The notes under the pieces are model-generated. The model ran no database searches and was not told where the DNA came from. It was given only the letters and a program-made list of their open reading frames with translations. This document shows, one piece after another, positions 47,667 through 58,239 of a stretch of DNA of 64,000 bases (its first letter is position 1; the number at the start of each line of letters is the position of its first letter). The stretch is taken from contig JAJXWD010000007.1 of the NCBI GenBank assembly GCA_021781835.1, positions 36,659 through 100,658 on the forward strand. The letters are read 5' to 3'. Source of the DNA: Pseudomonadota bacterium (GTDB lineage: Bacteria > Pseudomonadota > Alphaproteobacteria > Acetobacterales > Acetobacteraceae). The position numbers were made by a program, and so were the translations under genes.

Positions 47667-48287
47667 TCACCGCGCCGACAAAATAAAGCCGCTACTGATC
47701 CGCGCCATGCGCGCTTCACCATCTTCGGTACCAAAGCAATTGTCAAACTCGTCACAGGCCGAACAAACCGGCGCCGCGCACAGCGCCCCCCCCTCCGAAC
47801 GGCAAATCAGCCGGTAGAAAAATTTCTTCCATTTCATATCCTGGCTGTTGCGCGCTTTGAGGCGCGGGAAATGCCGCCCAATGAGTGCCGAGCCTTCGGC
47901 CCGGCAGGCCAGCCCTAGATCCTGCCATAGATGATTGGGCATCTGCGCGCGCCGCGCGATCATCGCGCCAATATAAAAGGTTAATTCAGAAGCATCGCAC
48001 GCATATAACCGCAACAAGTCGCGTAATGCCTGCTCCTGCTCAGGCACATCAAGCCCGATACCGGCATCAAGCCCTTCAAAAATCTTCCCCTGCCCGGCAA
48101 ACATCATCTTGATCAGCGCGCGCAGCTGCACGCCGGTCAGCCCCACCTTCGCGCAGACATCGCATAAATTTCCCCCCGCTTCCGCGAGCCCCAGCGCCAG
48201 CACGCAGGCAACCGCATGGCGGTCATCAGCGCCCACACCGCCGGCCGGTTCGGACATCAGCCAGCCATAAACCAGCGCCGCATCCAT
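47667..48287 (-). CDS. nifQ: NifQ, molybdenum donor for FeMo-co
   Basis: The 206-residue protein ends with the NifQ cysteine motif C-x4-C-x2-C-x5-C in LCAAPVCSACDEFDNCFG (about residues 170-186), which binds a Mo-Fe-S cluster, preceded by MKWKKFFYRLICRSEG. It delivers molybdenum to the NifEN/NifH complex. It starts directly after the fdxB stop. Confidence 0.94.
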   Translation of the reverse strand: MDAALVYGWLMSEPAGGVGADDRHAVACVLALGLAEAGGNLCDVCAKVGLTGVQLRALIKMMFAGQGKIFEGLDAGIGLDVPEQEQALRDLLRLYACDASELTFYIGAMIARRAQMPNHLWQDLGLACRAEGSALIGRHFPRLKARNSQDMKWKKFFYRLICRSEGGALCAAPVCSACDEFDNCFGTEDGEARMARISSGFILSAR

Positions 48288-48572
48288 TCAAGCCGCGCCA
48301 TGCGTCTGGCAGCTGGTTGGGCAAACGCGCGCACACGCACCGCAGCCAATGCATGCACCGGCATCCACCAAAACCATGACCTTCTTCTCGATTTCGTCGT
48401 CATCCTCATCATCGAGGGCGACAAGCTCGCCATCCTCATTGGCGCCCTTCAGCGTCATCACCCCGCGCCCGCAAACCTTGTAGCAACGCCCGCAGCCAAT
48501 GCATTTTTCCACGTTGATCGCGAGCAGATATTCCGGCTCCCAGCCCCTCCCGTCCCGCGTCGCCTGTGTCAT
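48288..48572 (-). CDS. fdxB: Ferredoxin III, FdxB-type
   Basis: The 94-residue protein carries two [4Fe-4S] motifs, CIGCGRCYKVCGRG and CIGCGACARVCPTSC, separated by an acidic stretch (ALDDEDDDEIEKK), the layout of nif-linked FdxB. The start overlaps the upstream gene (ATGA). Presumed electron donor in FeMo-co synthesis. Confidence 0.92.
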   Translation of the reverse strand: MTQATRDGRGWEPEYLLAINVEKCIGCGRCYKVCGRGVMTLKGANEDGELVALDDEDDDEIEKKVMVLVDAGACIGCGACARVCPTSCQTHGAA

Positions 48573-48784
48573 GCCCCCGCCCCTTCCATCTCCAGAATTC
48601 TCAATACTTCCCGCTTTGCCTCTAGCAAAGCAAACGCTTCATGCGCACACCGCGCGACCTCCATGATCGAGAGCCAATTCACCGGCAATTCCTCCGACAG
48701 ATCATGAAGATCCATTTTCGCCTTCATGGCCTTTGCCGATAGTTTCCTCAGCTCCGCCTTTGCCGCCTCGATCCCGCTCATCAT
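48569..48784 (-). CDS. CCE_0567/DUF683 family protein
   Basis: The 71-residue protein is a helical hairpin: MMSGIEAAKAELRKLSAKAM, then KAKMDLHDLSEELPVNWLSI, the conserved NW followed by MEVARCAHEAFALLEAKREV. This family sits between the nifX-associated gene and fdxB in most alphaproteobacterial nif clusters. GAGGGG precedes the first of two adjacent ATG codons. Confidence 0.88.
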   Translation of the reverse strand: MMSGIEAAKAELRKLSAKAMKAKMDLHDLSEELPVNWLSIMEVARCAHEAFALLEAKREVLRILEMEGAGA

Positions 48785-48791
48785 CTGCCCC

Positions 48792-49235
48792 TCAACAATT
48801 CGCGACATCGGGGAATTTCCCAATCATCTCAATGCCCGCCCGCATATATTTATTGCCTTCAGCGGCCAGCTTGCCCAAATTTTCAAACCCAAACCGATGC
48901 ACATCGCGCAACTGTTTATTGACGACAATGAGCCGCCCGCCGATCAGCACCATACGCCCGAATCCCTCATGGCTCATCTTGAGCATCGGCGTCACCATCA
49001 CCCCCGTCGCGCGCTCTATGCCAAGCGCAACGGCGTTGAAAAACAGCTCAAGCCGCCAGATCGTCTCAGGATCTGGATCCCCAATAATCGGCAATGCGCG
49101 CCTCGCTTCCTTGTCTAGAATATAAGGAGCGAGCAATTCACCATCCGCCTTTCTATCCCATGTGCCATGCGAATCCTGGGCGCGCCAGAGTTTGACCAGC
49201 TCCTTGATGAACCCCGCCTCAATTGTGTCCAACAT
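48792..49235 (-). CDS. NifX-associated protein (DUF269)
   Basis: The 147-residue protein contains [40 protein letters not shown], and [20 protein letters not shown], the usual DUF269 pattern. It follows nifX by three bases. A role in FeMo-co trafficking is suspected from context only. Confidence 0.92.
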   Translation of the reverse strand: MLDTIEAGFIKELVKLWRAQDSHGTWDRKADGELLAPYILDKEARRALPIIGDPDPETIWRLELFFNAVALGIERATGVMVTPMLKMSHEGFGRMVLIGGRLIVVNKQLRDVHRFGFENLGKLAAEGNKYMRAGIEMIGKFPDVANC

Positions 49236-49238
49236 GGC

Positions 49239-49634
49239 TTACTCCTCAAAATTCATCATTTTTTTGCGATCCTTGATCAGCGCCTTACGTAACCATGGTG
49301 GCGGCGTACCTTTCAGAACAGCTTGCAATTTTTCAAGCAATTCCTCGATCGACTCCGGCTCGTTCACCTTGATCGGGTGGATATTGGAAGCCACAACGCG
49401 CGCCGCACCCGACCCGCCAATCGCCGCGACATAAAGAATCGCGCAATCCCTGATCGCCTCGAGTTTGGGCGCGAGCTTATCCTCATCGCCATCCTCCTTG
49501 AGATCACCATCGAACTGAACACTGGCAAGAAATCTGTGTCCCTCGGGTCCGACTTCATGAATGGCGATATGTTTGGCCCATCCGAAATGAGCGTCGACGC
49601 GCTTGAGATCCTGCGTTGCAAAAGCGATTTTCAT
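49239..49634 (-). CDS. nifX: NifX, FeMo-co precursor carrier
   Basis: From ATG 49634 (AGGAG 6 bases before it) the product is 131 residues: MKIAFATQDLKRVDAHFGWA followed by DKLAPKLEAIRDCAILYVAA and IGGSGAARVV. It binds NifB-co and the NifEN-bound precursor. The same domain fold is found at the C-terminus of NifB here. The start overlaps the nifN stop (ATGA). Confidence 0.94.
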   Translation of the reverse strand: MKIAFATQDLKRVDAHFGWAKHIAIHEVGPEGHRFLASVQFDGDLKEDGDEDKLAPKLEAIRDCAILYVAAIGGSGAARVVASNIHPIKVNEPESIEELLEKLQAVLKGTPPPWLRKALIKDRKKMMNFEE

Positions 49635-50989
49635 AAGGACTCCTGTTCCATGGTCGGGCACCAGCTTGCCTGGTTGACATCGTGATGAACCTCACGATGC
49701 GCGATGAGCATATTGGCGATGGCGAAGATGAGATCGCGCGTGCCCTGATAACCAACCGTGACGATATGCGCGGCCCCTAGCCGGTCGAAGATCGGCAAAC
49801 CAATGCGAAAAAATGGCAATTTCAGCCGCGCCACCATCTGCCTCCCATGCGCGTTCGTAATCAAAAATTCTGCTCCCCGTACCTTGGCTCGGCTCTCCAA
49901 ATCCTCGAGATCGCCAATCAACACTTCCTCGGTGGGAAGCCGGTCAAGCACAGGAGATGCCGTCGTCGTCACCACTGCGACCAGCTCCATGCCCATATCA
50001 TGAAGCAAAGACCCAACATCAAACAGTAAATCTGGCTCCGCGCCGATCGCCAGCTTACACCCGCCCGTGTGAAAATGCCCATCCAGCATGGCATCAACCA
50101 ACTGGCTCCGCTGGCGCCGATATTTCTGGGGCACAGGCTGGCCGCTGATCTCGGCGAGAAAGGCAAAAAACTCATCATTCGCGACCAACCCGCAGAGACG
50201 TTCAAAAACCCGAAACGGCACATTGCTGATCCGTTCAAGCGCCTCGGCCGCGGTGCGCATCTGCGCGCCGATGGCAATCGTCCAGACAGCCCGCCCCATC
50301 TTGCCAATTTCATCAACACTGATGCCACCAAGCGTGGTCGGCGTGAAATCATCGGGAATATGGCCATCGAGCGAACCAGATAGGTCTGGCAAAAACGACG
50401 GCTCTAGGCCAAAATCCTCAAAAATTTGGCGCAAGGCGTCGAGATCACCAGGCGTCATATGGCATCCCGGCAAAACATTCACCCGTGTTTCAGCACGCCG
50501 CCCAGAAGGCATGGGGGCAATCGTCTCGATAATACGCGTCACCGTCTTTTCCCAACCATCCTGAAACGCCCCGGAAAAATCTGGTGTAGACACGGCAATC
50601 AATGGAAAATTGATAAAATCAGGATGATTTTTGCGAAAGACTTTTATAAAACCATCAACATCGTCACCCTTGATCTCTGTTACCCCCGTTGAACAAATGC
50701 CTATGAGATCAGGTGATGTCCGCTTATAGATATTCAAAATCGCCTGCTCGACATTCTCATACCCGCCAAGAACTGTTGCAACCTCGCTCATCGCGGTGGT
50801 CTGCAACGGAATCGCCTCCTTGAAATGCCGCACCAGCAGCACAAGCCCGAACGAGGTGCAGCCCTGGCTGCCATGCAACAGCGGCATGGTGTTGCACACC
50901 CCCATGAAAGCCAGCGCTCCGCCAAGCGGCTGGCTCATCTTGAGCGGATTGACGGTACATGATTTCTTGACCTGAGATACAATAGCCAT
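49631..50989 (-). CDS. nifN: NifN, FeMo-co assembly scaffold subunit
   Basis: From ATG 50989 the product is 452 residues. Conserved parts are KKSCTVNPLKMSQPLGGALA, PLLHGSQGCTSFGLVLLVRH, ICSTGVTEIKGDD and LPGCHMTPGDLDALR. With NifE it forms the scaffold on which NifB-co is converted to FeMo-co. It lies four bases after nifE. Confidence 0.95.
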   Translation of the reverse strand: MAIVSQVKKSCTVNPLKMSQPLGGALAFMGVCNTMPLLHGSQGCTSFGLVLLVRHFKEAIPLQTTAMSEVATVLGGYENVEQAILNIYKRTSPDLIGICSTGVTEIKGDDVDGFIKVFRKNHPDFINFPLIAVSTPDFSGAFQDGWEKTVTRIIETIAPMPSGRRAETRVNVLPGCHMTPGDLDALRQIFEDFGLEPSFLPDLSGSLDGHIPDDFTPTTLGGISVDEIGKMGRAVWTIAIGAQMRTAAEALERISNVPFRVFERLCGLVANDEFFAFLAEISGQPVPQKYRRQRSQLVDAMLDGHFHTGGCKLAIGAEPDLLFDVGSLLHDMGMELVAVVTTTASPVLDRLPTEEVLIGDLEDLESRAKVRGAEFLITNAHGRQMVARLKLPFFRIGLPIFDRLGAAHIVTVGYQGTRDLIFAIANMLIAHREVHHDVNQASWCPTMEQESL

Positions 50990-50993
50990 GCGC

Positions 50994-52418
50994 CTACTCC
51001 GCCGCCATCGCCATGCCCAACTTGGCAATACGCCCCTCCCCATCCCACGGCGCTGGTCTACGAACCTGTAACCATATAGGATTATAAAGGCTTTTTTCGA
51101 TCTGCCTGACAAGCTCAACCATGCCGTCATAGCCCATATAAGCATGATGCCTCTCCTGGTTGATATCAAGCCATGGCATCGCCGCCTTCAAGGCCACAAA
51201 CTGCGAGCGCCCGCCAGAGAGCATGATATCGGCCCGCGCCTCACGCAGCATCTTATACATTTCACGCGGTGTCATGTCCTCGATCATGTGAGCGACCTCG
51301 CCCATGATCTGTTTTATGCGCTCCTTGTCCTCCTTGGTTGATTTTTTGACGCTGGTGCCAACAATCTTAAGACCTGCCTCCTGAAGCGCCGCGACAACCG
51401 ACCAGGACTTTACTCCCCCCGTGATCAACAACACACGCTTGCCTTCGAGACGATATCGAAATGGAACGATGGCCGCATAAGCCTTTGCCTCCTCCCGCGC
51501 GATCAGCGCCTCGGTCCTCGCCATAAGTTCTTCAGGCGCGCCACGGCTGATCAGCAGCCGTGAAATTTCCCGTAAAGCCTCACTAGTATCTCCGATACCG
51601 TAGAAAGAGCCTTCAAAAAACGGTATCTCGTAGCGCTCATTCATTTTTCGCGCTACATTGATCATCGCCTTCGAGCATACCATCATCGCCGCCTTCGCAC
51701 GATGAGAATAAGCCGCCTCCTGGTATTTTCCGTCACCAGATATGCAAGATAAAATGCGTATGCCCAATTCATCCAGCAGCGGCTTTACCTGCCACAACTC
51801 ACCGGCAAGGTTATATTCACCGATGATGTTGATATCATAAGGCGTCACATAGTCAGGCTCCGCGGTACCGATCACATGATCAAGCAAAGCTTCGCCCGCG
51901 AGCTTGTTTCCCAGATTTTTTGGACCGACAAAACCTGGTGCATTCACCGGAATCACCGGCCTTCCGAATTTTTCAGACGCGGCCTTACACACCACATTGA
52001 TGTCATCTCCAATCATCGCCGGCACGCAGGTCTGATAGACAAAAATCGCAGCGGGATCGTATTTTTCTCCGATTTCCTTGATCGCCTTGTAAAGCCGCTT
52101 CTCACCGCCAAAAACAATATCGGTTTCGTTCATATCGGTGGTGAAGCCGGTACGCCACAGCGCCGAACCTGAAGACCGCGCGCCACGATTATCCCATGAA
52201 TTTCCTTCGCACGCGATCGGCCCATGTACCAAATGCGCGACATCGGTAAAGGGTTGCAGCGCAATCTTGGCACCGTCAAAAGCGCAACCACCGGCCGCGC
52301 CACCCGGCTGCAATTGCTTGGCGCATCCCTTCTTGCGTTCTTTTTCTGATTTTCCCTGATTGATTCCGCAAGCAGGCTCGCTGAAAACTTCCTGGATTTT
52401 CGCATTCAGTGGCGTCAT
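50994..52418 (-). CDS. nifE: NifE, FeMo-co assembly scaffold subunit
   Basis: The 474-residue protein shows the NifE hallmarks: [57 protein letters not shown], and [12 protein letters not shown]. It resembles NifD in fold and forms the NifE2N2 tetramer. GGAG lies 9 bases before the start. A 12-bp hairpin separates it from nifK. Confidence 0.96.
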   Translation of the reverse strand: MTPLNAKIQEVFSEPACGINQGKSEKERKKGCAKQLQPGGAAGGCAFDGAKIALQPFTDVAHLVHGPIACEGNSWDNRGARSSGSALWRTGFTTDMNETDIVFGGEKRLYKAIKEIGEKYDPAAIFVYQTCVPAMIGDDINVVCKAASEKFGRPVIPVNAPGFVGPKNLGNKLAGEALLDHVIGTAEPDYVTPYDINIIGEYNLAGELWQVKPLLDELGIRILSCISGDGKYQEAAYSHRAKAAMMVCSKAMINVARKMNERYEIPFFEGSFYGIGDTSEALREISRLLISRGAPEELMARTEALIAREEAKAYAAIVPFRYRLEGKRVLLITGGVKSWSVVAALQEAGLKIVGTSVKKSTKEDKERIKQIMGEVAHMIEDMTPREMYKMLREARADIMLSGGRSQFVALKAAMPWLDINQERHHAYMGYDGMVELVRQIEKSLYNPIWLQVRRPAPWDGEGRIAKLGMAMAAE

Positions 52419-52458
52419 TCAAACAGCTCCTTTATTGCGAATAGGTACACCCAAACGC

Positions 52459-52491
52459 TAGACCTCCGCCACACGCGGCGGCGGAGGTCTA
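52459..52491 (-). promoter_or_regulatory. Intercistronic hairpin between nifK and nifE
   Basis: A perfect 12-bp stem, TAGACCTCCGCC with its complement, loop 9, begins 6 bases after the nifK stop and has no T run. It may protect the nifHDK message or reduce read-through into nifEN, matching the need for far more structural protein than scaffold. Confidence 0.65.
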
Positions 52492-52496
52492 AGTTA

Positions 52497-54059
52497 TCAA
52501 CGAATAATGTCGTATGAATAATCGGTCTGGCCAGTGTTATTCGTGGTTGCATCCATCTGGTCAAATATCCGGTCGAGGATGGTGATCAGCACATTCATCG
52601 CGCCTTGATAGCCCCAGACCGGCCGGCGGTGATGGTGGTGACGGTCAAAAATCGGGAAGCCGATGCGGATCAGTGGCGTGCCCGTATCGCGCTCCAGATA
52701 CTTGCCATAAGTGTTGCCTATCAAGAAATCTACCGGCCCAGTAAAGAGCAGGGAGCGCATGTGCCACAAATCCTTGCCAGGATAGGCCTTGCAGTTCACC
52801 CCGAATGGCGAGCTGTCAAAAAGCGTCCGCATCTTCGCGGCCCAGGCCTTATTGCCGTTGGTCGCGAGCACATGCACCGGCTCGGCGCCAAGCTCGAGCA
52901 GGAAAGCCGCGAGGCCATAGGTCAAGTCGGGATCGCCATAGATCGCGAATTTCTTACCATGGATATGGCTGTTTGAATCCGCGATGGCATCGACCAGACG
53001 GCCGCGCTCTTTTTCAAGTTCCGCTGGAATCTCGTGCCCCGTAATGCGCGCAACCGCCATCAGAAACTCATCGGTTGCCTTGACGCCGACCGGATGGTTG
53101 AACGATACCACCTCCTGGCCGTGATTGGCGATCAGCTCAAGCGTCTTCTCGGTACAGAATTGCTGCATCGAAATGGTACCGCGGGCATTGATGGCGCTCT
53201 CCACCTCCGCGAGCTTGGTGCCACCGTCGTACATGCGGAATTCACCATCGGCCGGTGTATCCCACACCTCTGAATTATCTCCTAAAATCGTGTACTGAAC
53301 GTTCATGAGGTCAAAGATACGGCGAATTTCGCGCATATTTCCGACCGTGTAGCCGTCGAACCCACCAATGAAATTTATGGCGTTCGTCTCGGTGCGCTCG
53401 AGTTTTGGCGCAGTACCCGCCTTGCCATCCCAGAAATGCTCGACAATACCCTTCATGGCATTGTCATACCCGGTCACATGGCTGCCTACAAAAGCCGGCG
53501 TGTGCGCGAACGGCACATCAAACTCGGCTGGTACCGAGCCTTTTTCCTTTGCTGTCTTGATAAAGGCATTGAGATCGTCTCCGATCACTTCCGCCATGCA
53601 AGTCGTCGAGACCGCAATCATCTTCGGCTTATACATCGCGTAGGTGTTGGCGAGGCCGTCAACCATGTTGTTTAGCCCACCAAACACCGCCGCGTCCTCG
53701 GTCATCGAGGAGGACACGCACGAGGTCGGCTCCTTAAAATGGCGCGAGAAATGGCTACGGTAATAGGCAACGCAACCTTGGGAACCATGTACGAACGGCA
53801 GCGTGCCCTCGAACCCCAGCGAGGCGAACACGGCGCCGAGCGGCTGGCAAGCCTTGGCCGGATTGACGACAAGCGCCTCTCGGGCGAAATTCTTCTCTTG
53901 ATATTCTGGTGTCTTCGCCCACTCACGCACACGCTCAACCTCGCCATCCGCGTGGCGGTTCTCGAAATTTTTCTGCTTGTTGGCAAACATTTCCTTATAT
54001 TCCGCACCGCGGAACAGCTCAAAATGGTCGAGCACCTTATCGGCATCCTGAGTCATCAT
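52497..54059 (-). CDS. nifK: Nitrogenase MoFe protein beta chain
   Basis: The 520-residue protein has the P-cluster cysteine regions [40 protein letters not shown] and [12 protein letters not shown], and later [13 protein letters not shown] and [20 protein letters not shown]. With NifD it forms the MoFe heterotetramer. Two ATG codons are adjacent at the start. Only 33 bases separate it from nifD, leaving no room for a delta subunit, as expected for the molybdenum enzyme. Confidence 0.97.
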   Translation of the reverse strand: MMTQDADKVLDHFELFRGAEYKEMFANKQKNFENRHADGEVERVREWAKTPEYQEKNFAREALVVNPAKACQPLGAVFASLGFEGTLPFVHGSQGCVAYYRSHFSRHFKEPTSCVSSSMTEDAAVFGGLNNMVDGLANTYAMYKPKMIAVSTTCMAEVIGDDLNAFIKTAKEKGSVPAEFDVPFAHTPAFVGSHVTGYDNAMKGIVEHFWDGKAGTAPKLERTETNAINFIGGFDGYTVGNMREIRRIFDLMNVQYTILGDNSEVWDTPADGEFRMYDGGTKLAEVESAINARGTISMQQFCTEKTLELIANHGQEVVSFNHPVGVKATDEFLMAVARITGHEIPAELEKERGRLVDAIADSNSHIHGKKFAIYGDPDLTYGLAAFLLELGAEPVHVLATNGNKAWAAKMRTLFDSSPFGVNCKAYPGKDLWHMRSLLFTGPVDFLIGNTYGKYLERDTGTPLIRIGFPIFDRHHHHRRPVWGYQGAMNVLITILDRIFDQMDATTNNTGQTDYSYDIIR

Positions 54060-54092
54060 GAAGCCCTTTTCTGATATCTTACGAATGGCTGC

Positions 54093-55592
54093 TTATTCGG
54101 CGGCCAGCGGCAAAGGCTGCGGCTTGGGCGTCCAAGGCGCCTTGGTCAGCTTCCATACGGGCGAGTTGATCGCCATATCCATGTCGCGGGCAAAAATCGC
54201 GAACCCGTCATAGCCGTGATAAGGCCCCGAATAATCCCATGAATGCATCTGGCGGAACGGTACACCCATTTTCTGGAAGATGTATTTCTCCTTGATGCCC
54301 GAGCCCACCAAATCGGGTTTCATGCGCTCGACGAATTTTTCGAACTCATAGCCAGTGACGTCATCATAAATCAGCGTCGCGTCCTTCACATAATTTTGTG
54401 CGGTACGCTGATAATCGTCATTATGCGCGAATTCATAGCCAGTGCCGACAACCTCCATGCCAAGATCCTCATAGGCGCCAATGACATGACGCGGACGCAG
54501 CCCGCCGACATAGAGCATCACGGTCTTACCCTCGAGGCGCGGCTTATACTTCGCAATCACGGAATCCACCAACGGCTGATACTTGGCGATCACACGCTCA
54601 GCGCCATCCTTGATCCTGTCATCGAAGAAACTTGCGATCTTGCGCAGCGATTCGACAATCTTGGTTGGCCCGAAGAAATTATACTCGACCCACGGCGTAC
54701 CGTATTTTTCTTCCATATGGCGTGAGATATAATTCATCGAGCGGTAGCAATGCAGTACGTTGAGTTTGGCGCGCGGCGTGGCCTCCAGCTCGGCGAGCGT
54801 GCCATCGCCCGACCATTGCGCGATCACGCGCAACCCCATCTCCTCAAGCAGGATACGCGAAGACCAGGCATCACCGCCGATGTTATAATCACCAATGATC
54901 GCGACATCATATGGACTAGGCTCGAACGCCAAAGGCTTTCCATCTGATTTGTCAAAAATCCAATCTCTAACGGCATCATTGGCAATATGATGACCAAGAG
55001 ACTGCGATACCCCACGGAACCCCTCGCAGCGTACCGGTACAATGGTCTTGCCATCATATTCCTTGGATTTATTCTTCGAGACAGCCTCGATATCGTCACC
55101 GATCAACCCGATCGGGCATTCAGACTGCACCGAGATGCCGCGATTGAGCGGGAACAAGGTCTGGATTTCATCGATTACCTTGGAGAGCTTCTTGTCTCCA
55201 CCAAAAACAATGTCGTTTTCCTGAAAATCCGAGGTAAACTGCATCGTGCCGAACGTATCGATACCGGTGACACCGATATAATAATTGCGCCGTGATGCCC
55301 AGCTATATTGCCCGCAGCCAACAGGGCCGTGGCTGATATGGATCATGTCCTTGATCGGCCCCCACACCACGCCCTTCGAGCCGGCATAGGCACAGCCTCT
55401 GATTGTCATCACGCCCGGAATGGACTTGATGTTCGACTTCACACCACAATCCGACTTGCCGCTTTGGTGCACATTTATATGCTTGGCGCGGCGCTTGGCG
55501 GTTTTCTCCGGATAGATCCGGAGCACCTCTTCGATCAGTTCCTTATTGCGCGCCTTGATATCCTCGACGCTTAAAGGTTCAACAATGCTCAT
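54093..55592 (-). CDS. nifD: Nitrogenase MoFe protein alpha chain
   Basis: The 499-residue protein carries the P-cluster segments [20 protein letters not shown] and [11 protein letters not shown], the FeMo-co cysteine in [20 protein letters not shown] and the cofactor histidine in [17 protein letters not shown]. It holds FeMo-co, where N2 is reduced to ammonia. It follows nifH by 62 bases that contain a strong hairpin. Confidence 0.97.
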   Translation of the reverse strand: MSIVEPLSVEDIKARNKELIEEVLRIYPEKTAKRRAKHINVHQSGKSDCGVKSNIKSIPGVMTIRGCAYAGSKGVVWGPIKDMIHISHGPVGCGQYSWASRRNYYIGVTGIDTFGTMQFTSDFQENDIVFGGDKKLSKVIDEIQTLFPLNRGISVQSECPIGLIGDDIEAVSKNKSKEYDGKTIVPVRCEGFRGVSQSLGHHIANDAVRDWIFDKSDGKPLAFEPSPYDVAIIGDYNIGGDAWSSRILLEEMGLRVIAQWSGDGTLAELEATPRAKLNVLHCYRSMNYISRHMEEKYGTPWVEYNFFGPTKIVESLRKIASFFDDRIKDGAERVIAKYQPLVDSVIAKYKPRLEGKTVMLYVGGLRPRHVIGAYEDLGMEVVGTGYEFAHNDDYQRTAQNYVKDATLIYDDVTGYEFEKFVERMKPDLVGSGIKEKYIFQKMGVPFRQMHSWDYSGPYHGYDGFAIFARDMDMAINSPVWKLTKAPWTPKPQPLPLAAE

Positions 55593-55624
55593 ATTGTCTG
55601 CTCCTTGGCTTATCCGGTGAGTGG

Positions 55625-55647
55625 CCCTGGCCGGATGCCGGCCAGGG
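55625..55647 (-). promoter_or_regulatory. Intercistronic hairpin between nifH and nifD
   Basis: A perfect 10-bp stem, CCCTGGCCGG, loop ATG, and its complement, lies 8 bases after the nifH stop with no T run. Such a structure can stabilise the 3' end of a nifH message and raise Fe protein over MoFe protein. Confidence 0.7.
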
Positions 55648-55654
55648 GGTTGGC

Positions 55655-56647
<993 letters not shown>

Positions 56648-56680
56648 TCAGCCCTCACTCGCCGTCCCGCAGGCTGATAA

Positions 56681-56695
56681 GCAACCCCCGTGCCA
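56681..56695 (-). promoter_or_regulatory. Sigma-54 promoter of nifHDKENX
   Basis: Minus strand TGGCACG-GGGG-TTGC, perfect consensus, 153 bases before the nifH start, giving a long untranslated leader. Confidence 0.93.
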
Positions 56696-56749
56696 AACAA
56701 TAATCATATGAAATATTTGTATTTTTAAGAAGCTTTTCCGCCCCCCCGA

Positions 56750-56765
56750 TGTGCCGAACCTGACA
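56750..56765 (-). promoter_or_regulatory. NifA activator site 1 of nifH
   Basis: TGT-GCCGAACCTG-ACA, exact TGT-N10-ACA, 54 bases upstream of the -24 element. Confidence 0.85.
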
Positions 56766-56779
56766 CCCTCTGTCGCGCC

Positions 56780-56795
56780 TGTCTCAAACAGAACA
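56780..56795 (-). promoter_or_regulatory. NifA activator site 2 of nifH
   Basis: TGT-CTCAAACAGA-ACA, exact TGT-N10-ACA, 84 bases upstream of the -24 element and 30 bases (about three helical turns) from site 1. It lies 61 bases before the divergent receiver-domain gene. Confidence 0.85.
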
Positions 56796-56856
56796 ATCAG
56801 GCACGGAACGCTTCTTGCTTGGCAAACGGCCAGGCTTTTGAAAGCGGAGGATAAGG

Positions 56857-57282
56857 ATGCAGATTGGTGTTGCCACGAGCCACGCGGTCGACCAGCGCCG
56901 GGTGTTCATCATCGAACCCGACGAAATCACCCGCGCCGCGCTCACCTTTATGCTGCAAGACGAGATCGAGACCCATGAGATGGCCTCGGCGGCCGCGGCC
57001 TATGCGGCCGGGCAGGATTGGCGCAAGCCAGATCTGGTGTTGGTCTCGGCGCTGCTGGCGGGGGCGGACGGCGCGGCCCTGGTCACCGGCCTGAGCACGG
57101 CCTTCCCCGGCGTGCGCGTGCTGGTGGTGCACGACCAAGCCAGCGAGGGCGAGGCCCTGGCGGCGTTGCGCGCGGGCGCTCATGGCGCGCTGGCCAAACC
57201 ACTGACCATCGCCGCGGTCCGCAAAAAGGTGGACGCACTGCTCGGCCGGGGCGGCGCGCCGTTGATCCAGCTGAGCCTGTGA
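56857..57282 (+). CDS. Degenerate response-regulator receiver protein, divergent from nifH
   Basis: The 141-residue protein has a CheY-like fold: RRVFIIEPDEITRAALTFML at the start, the late lysine in GALAKPLTIAAVRKKVDALL and a receiver-type helix ALAALRAGAHG. The strand that should end in the phosphorylated aspartate reads DLVLVSALLAGADG, with serine at that place, so ordinary phosphorylation is unlikely. No output domain follows. GGAGG is 7 bases before the ATG. It shares its upstream region with nifH, and may modulate nif expression or bind a partner protein. Confidence 0.8.
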   Translation: MQIGVATSHAVDQRRVFIIEPDEITRAALTFMLQDEIETHEMASAAAAYAAGQDWRKPDLVLVSALLAGADGAALVTGLSTAFPGVRVLVVHDQASEGEALAALRAGAHGALAKPLTIAAVRKKVDALLGRGGAPLIQLSL

Positions 57283-57366
57283 CGAAGGCGATCACACAGC
57301 TAAAAATCCCATCTGAACCATTTGAGGGGACGCTTTGTCAAAAAGCGCCCTTCAAGCCGCCGCCTT

Positions 57367-57702
57367 TCACCGCGTCAGCACCATCGCCAGACGCTCGACG
57401 ATCTGTCCCTCCCGCAAATGCGTGGTGACAATCTCCTCGACATCCTCGGGCGTCCGCGGCCGGTACCAGACCCCCTCGGGATACACGACCATCAACGGCT
57501 GGGCCGCGCAAAAACCCAGGCATCCCGTACTGGTCAGGCCAATATCGCCCCCCAGCCCCAAAACCTCGAGCCTTGCCTTCATCAGCTCAAACAGCTTGGC
57601 GTTCCCCGCCGCGCCGCAACTGCCATGCGGATGCCCGGGCGGGCGCTGGGTCAGGCACATGAACACATGGCGCTTGAAAACCTGTGGCAAAGCCTCGCTC
57701 AT
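57367..57702 (-). CDS. Thioredoxin-like [2Fe-2S] ferredoxin (Shethna I type)
   Basis: The 111-residue protein begins MSEALPQVFKRHVFMCLTQR and has four ligand cysteines spaced C-x12-C in FMC...HGSC and C-x3-C in TSTGCLGFCAAQP, typical of thioredoxin-like 2Fe-2S ferredoxins. It may carry electrons for nitrogen fixation, as similar proteins near nif genes are thought to. It overlaps the upstream glutaredoxin gene (ATGA). Confidence 0.88.
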   Translation of the reverse strand: MSEALPQVFKRHVFMCLTQRPPGHPHGSCGAAGNAKLFELMKARLEVLGLGGDIGLTSTGCLGFCAAQPLMVVYPEGVWYRPRTPEDVEEIVTTHLREGQIVERLAMVLTR

Positions 57703-58040
57703 GGCGTCCCCCCCGGCAGCGCCACATGATGCGCCCGCAACATCCCGATCAGTTCGCCGGTTGCCATCATGTCACGCACAATGTCGGCGCCCCCGACAAA
57801 TTCCCCGCCAATATAGAGCTGCGGAATCGTCGGCCAGTCGGCATAGGCCTTCACCCCCTCGCGGATCTCGGGCTCCTCGAGCACATTGACGCTTGAAAAC
57901 GCCACACCGAGCTGCATCAGCACCCGCGTGACATTGGCCGAGAAGCCGCATTGCGGCGCCAGGGGCGTCCCCTTCATGAACAGCACCACCGGATCGGCGG
58001 TGACGATCCGCGCGATCCTTTGCCTCACCTCATCTCTCAT
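57699..58040 (-). CDS. grxD: Monothiol glutaredoxin (Grx4/GrxD type)
   Basis: At 113 residues this matches monothiol glutaredoxins: VVLFMKGTPLAPQCGFSANV with the CGFS active site, WPTIPQLYIGGEFVGGADIV for glutathione binding. These proteins carry [2Fe-2S] clusters with glutathione between scaffold and target. AGGAGG precedes the start. Pairing with a [2Fe-2S] ferredoxin next to nifH suggests cluster delivery for nitrogenase partners; a second, housekeeping copy may exist elsewhere. Confidence 0.88.
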   Translation of the reverse strand: MRDEVRQRIARIVTADPVVLFMKGTPLAPQCGFSANVTRVLMQLGVAFSSVNVLEEPEIREGVKAYADWPTIPQLYIGGEFVGGADIVRDMMATGELIGMLRAHHVALPGGTP

Positions 58041-58239
58041 TTAGCCCCTCCTGCTGCATCCGCATCGGCCCCTTTCAAAAACCGGGCCAGACAAAACCAT
58101 CTACAAACACCCCAAACCACCCAGCCAGCGTCGCCAACCCGACAAAAACCCGACAATCGCGTCCAGCCCCCCCGCCGCCCCTCCTGGCCCGGAATTTGCT
58201 TGCCATTTCATAACGACACCCTCTCATGACAGGAGCCCC

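Noticed and set aside
54060..54092. Possible vanadium or iron-only nitrogenase (search for a delta-subunit gene between nifD and nifK)
   Set aside because: Only 33 bases lie between the genes, and both chains carry Mo-type residues and are followed by nifEN.
56796..56856. A plus-strand -24/-12 promoter for the receiver gene (GGCACG near 56800 with TTGC downstream)
   Set aside because: The spacing between GG and GC is too long for sigma-54.
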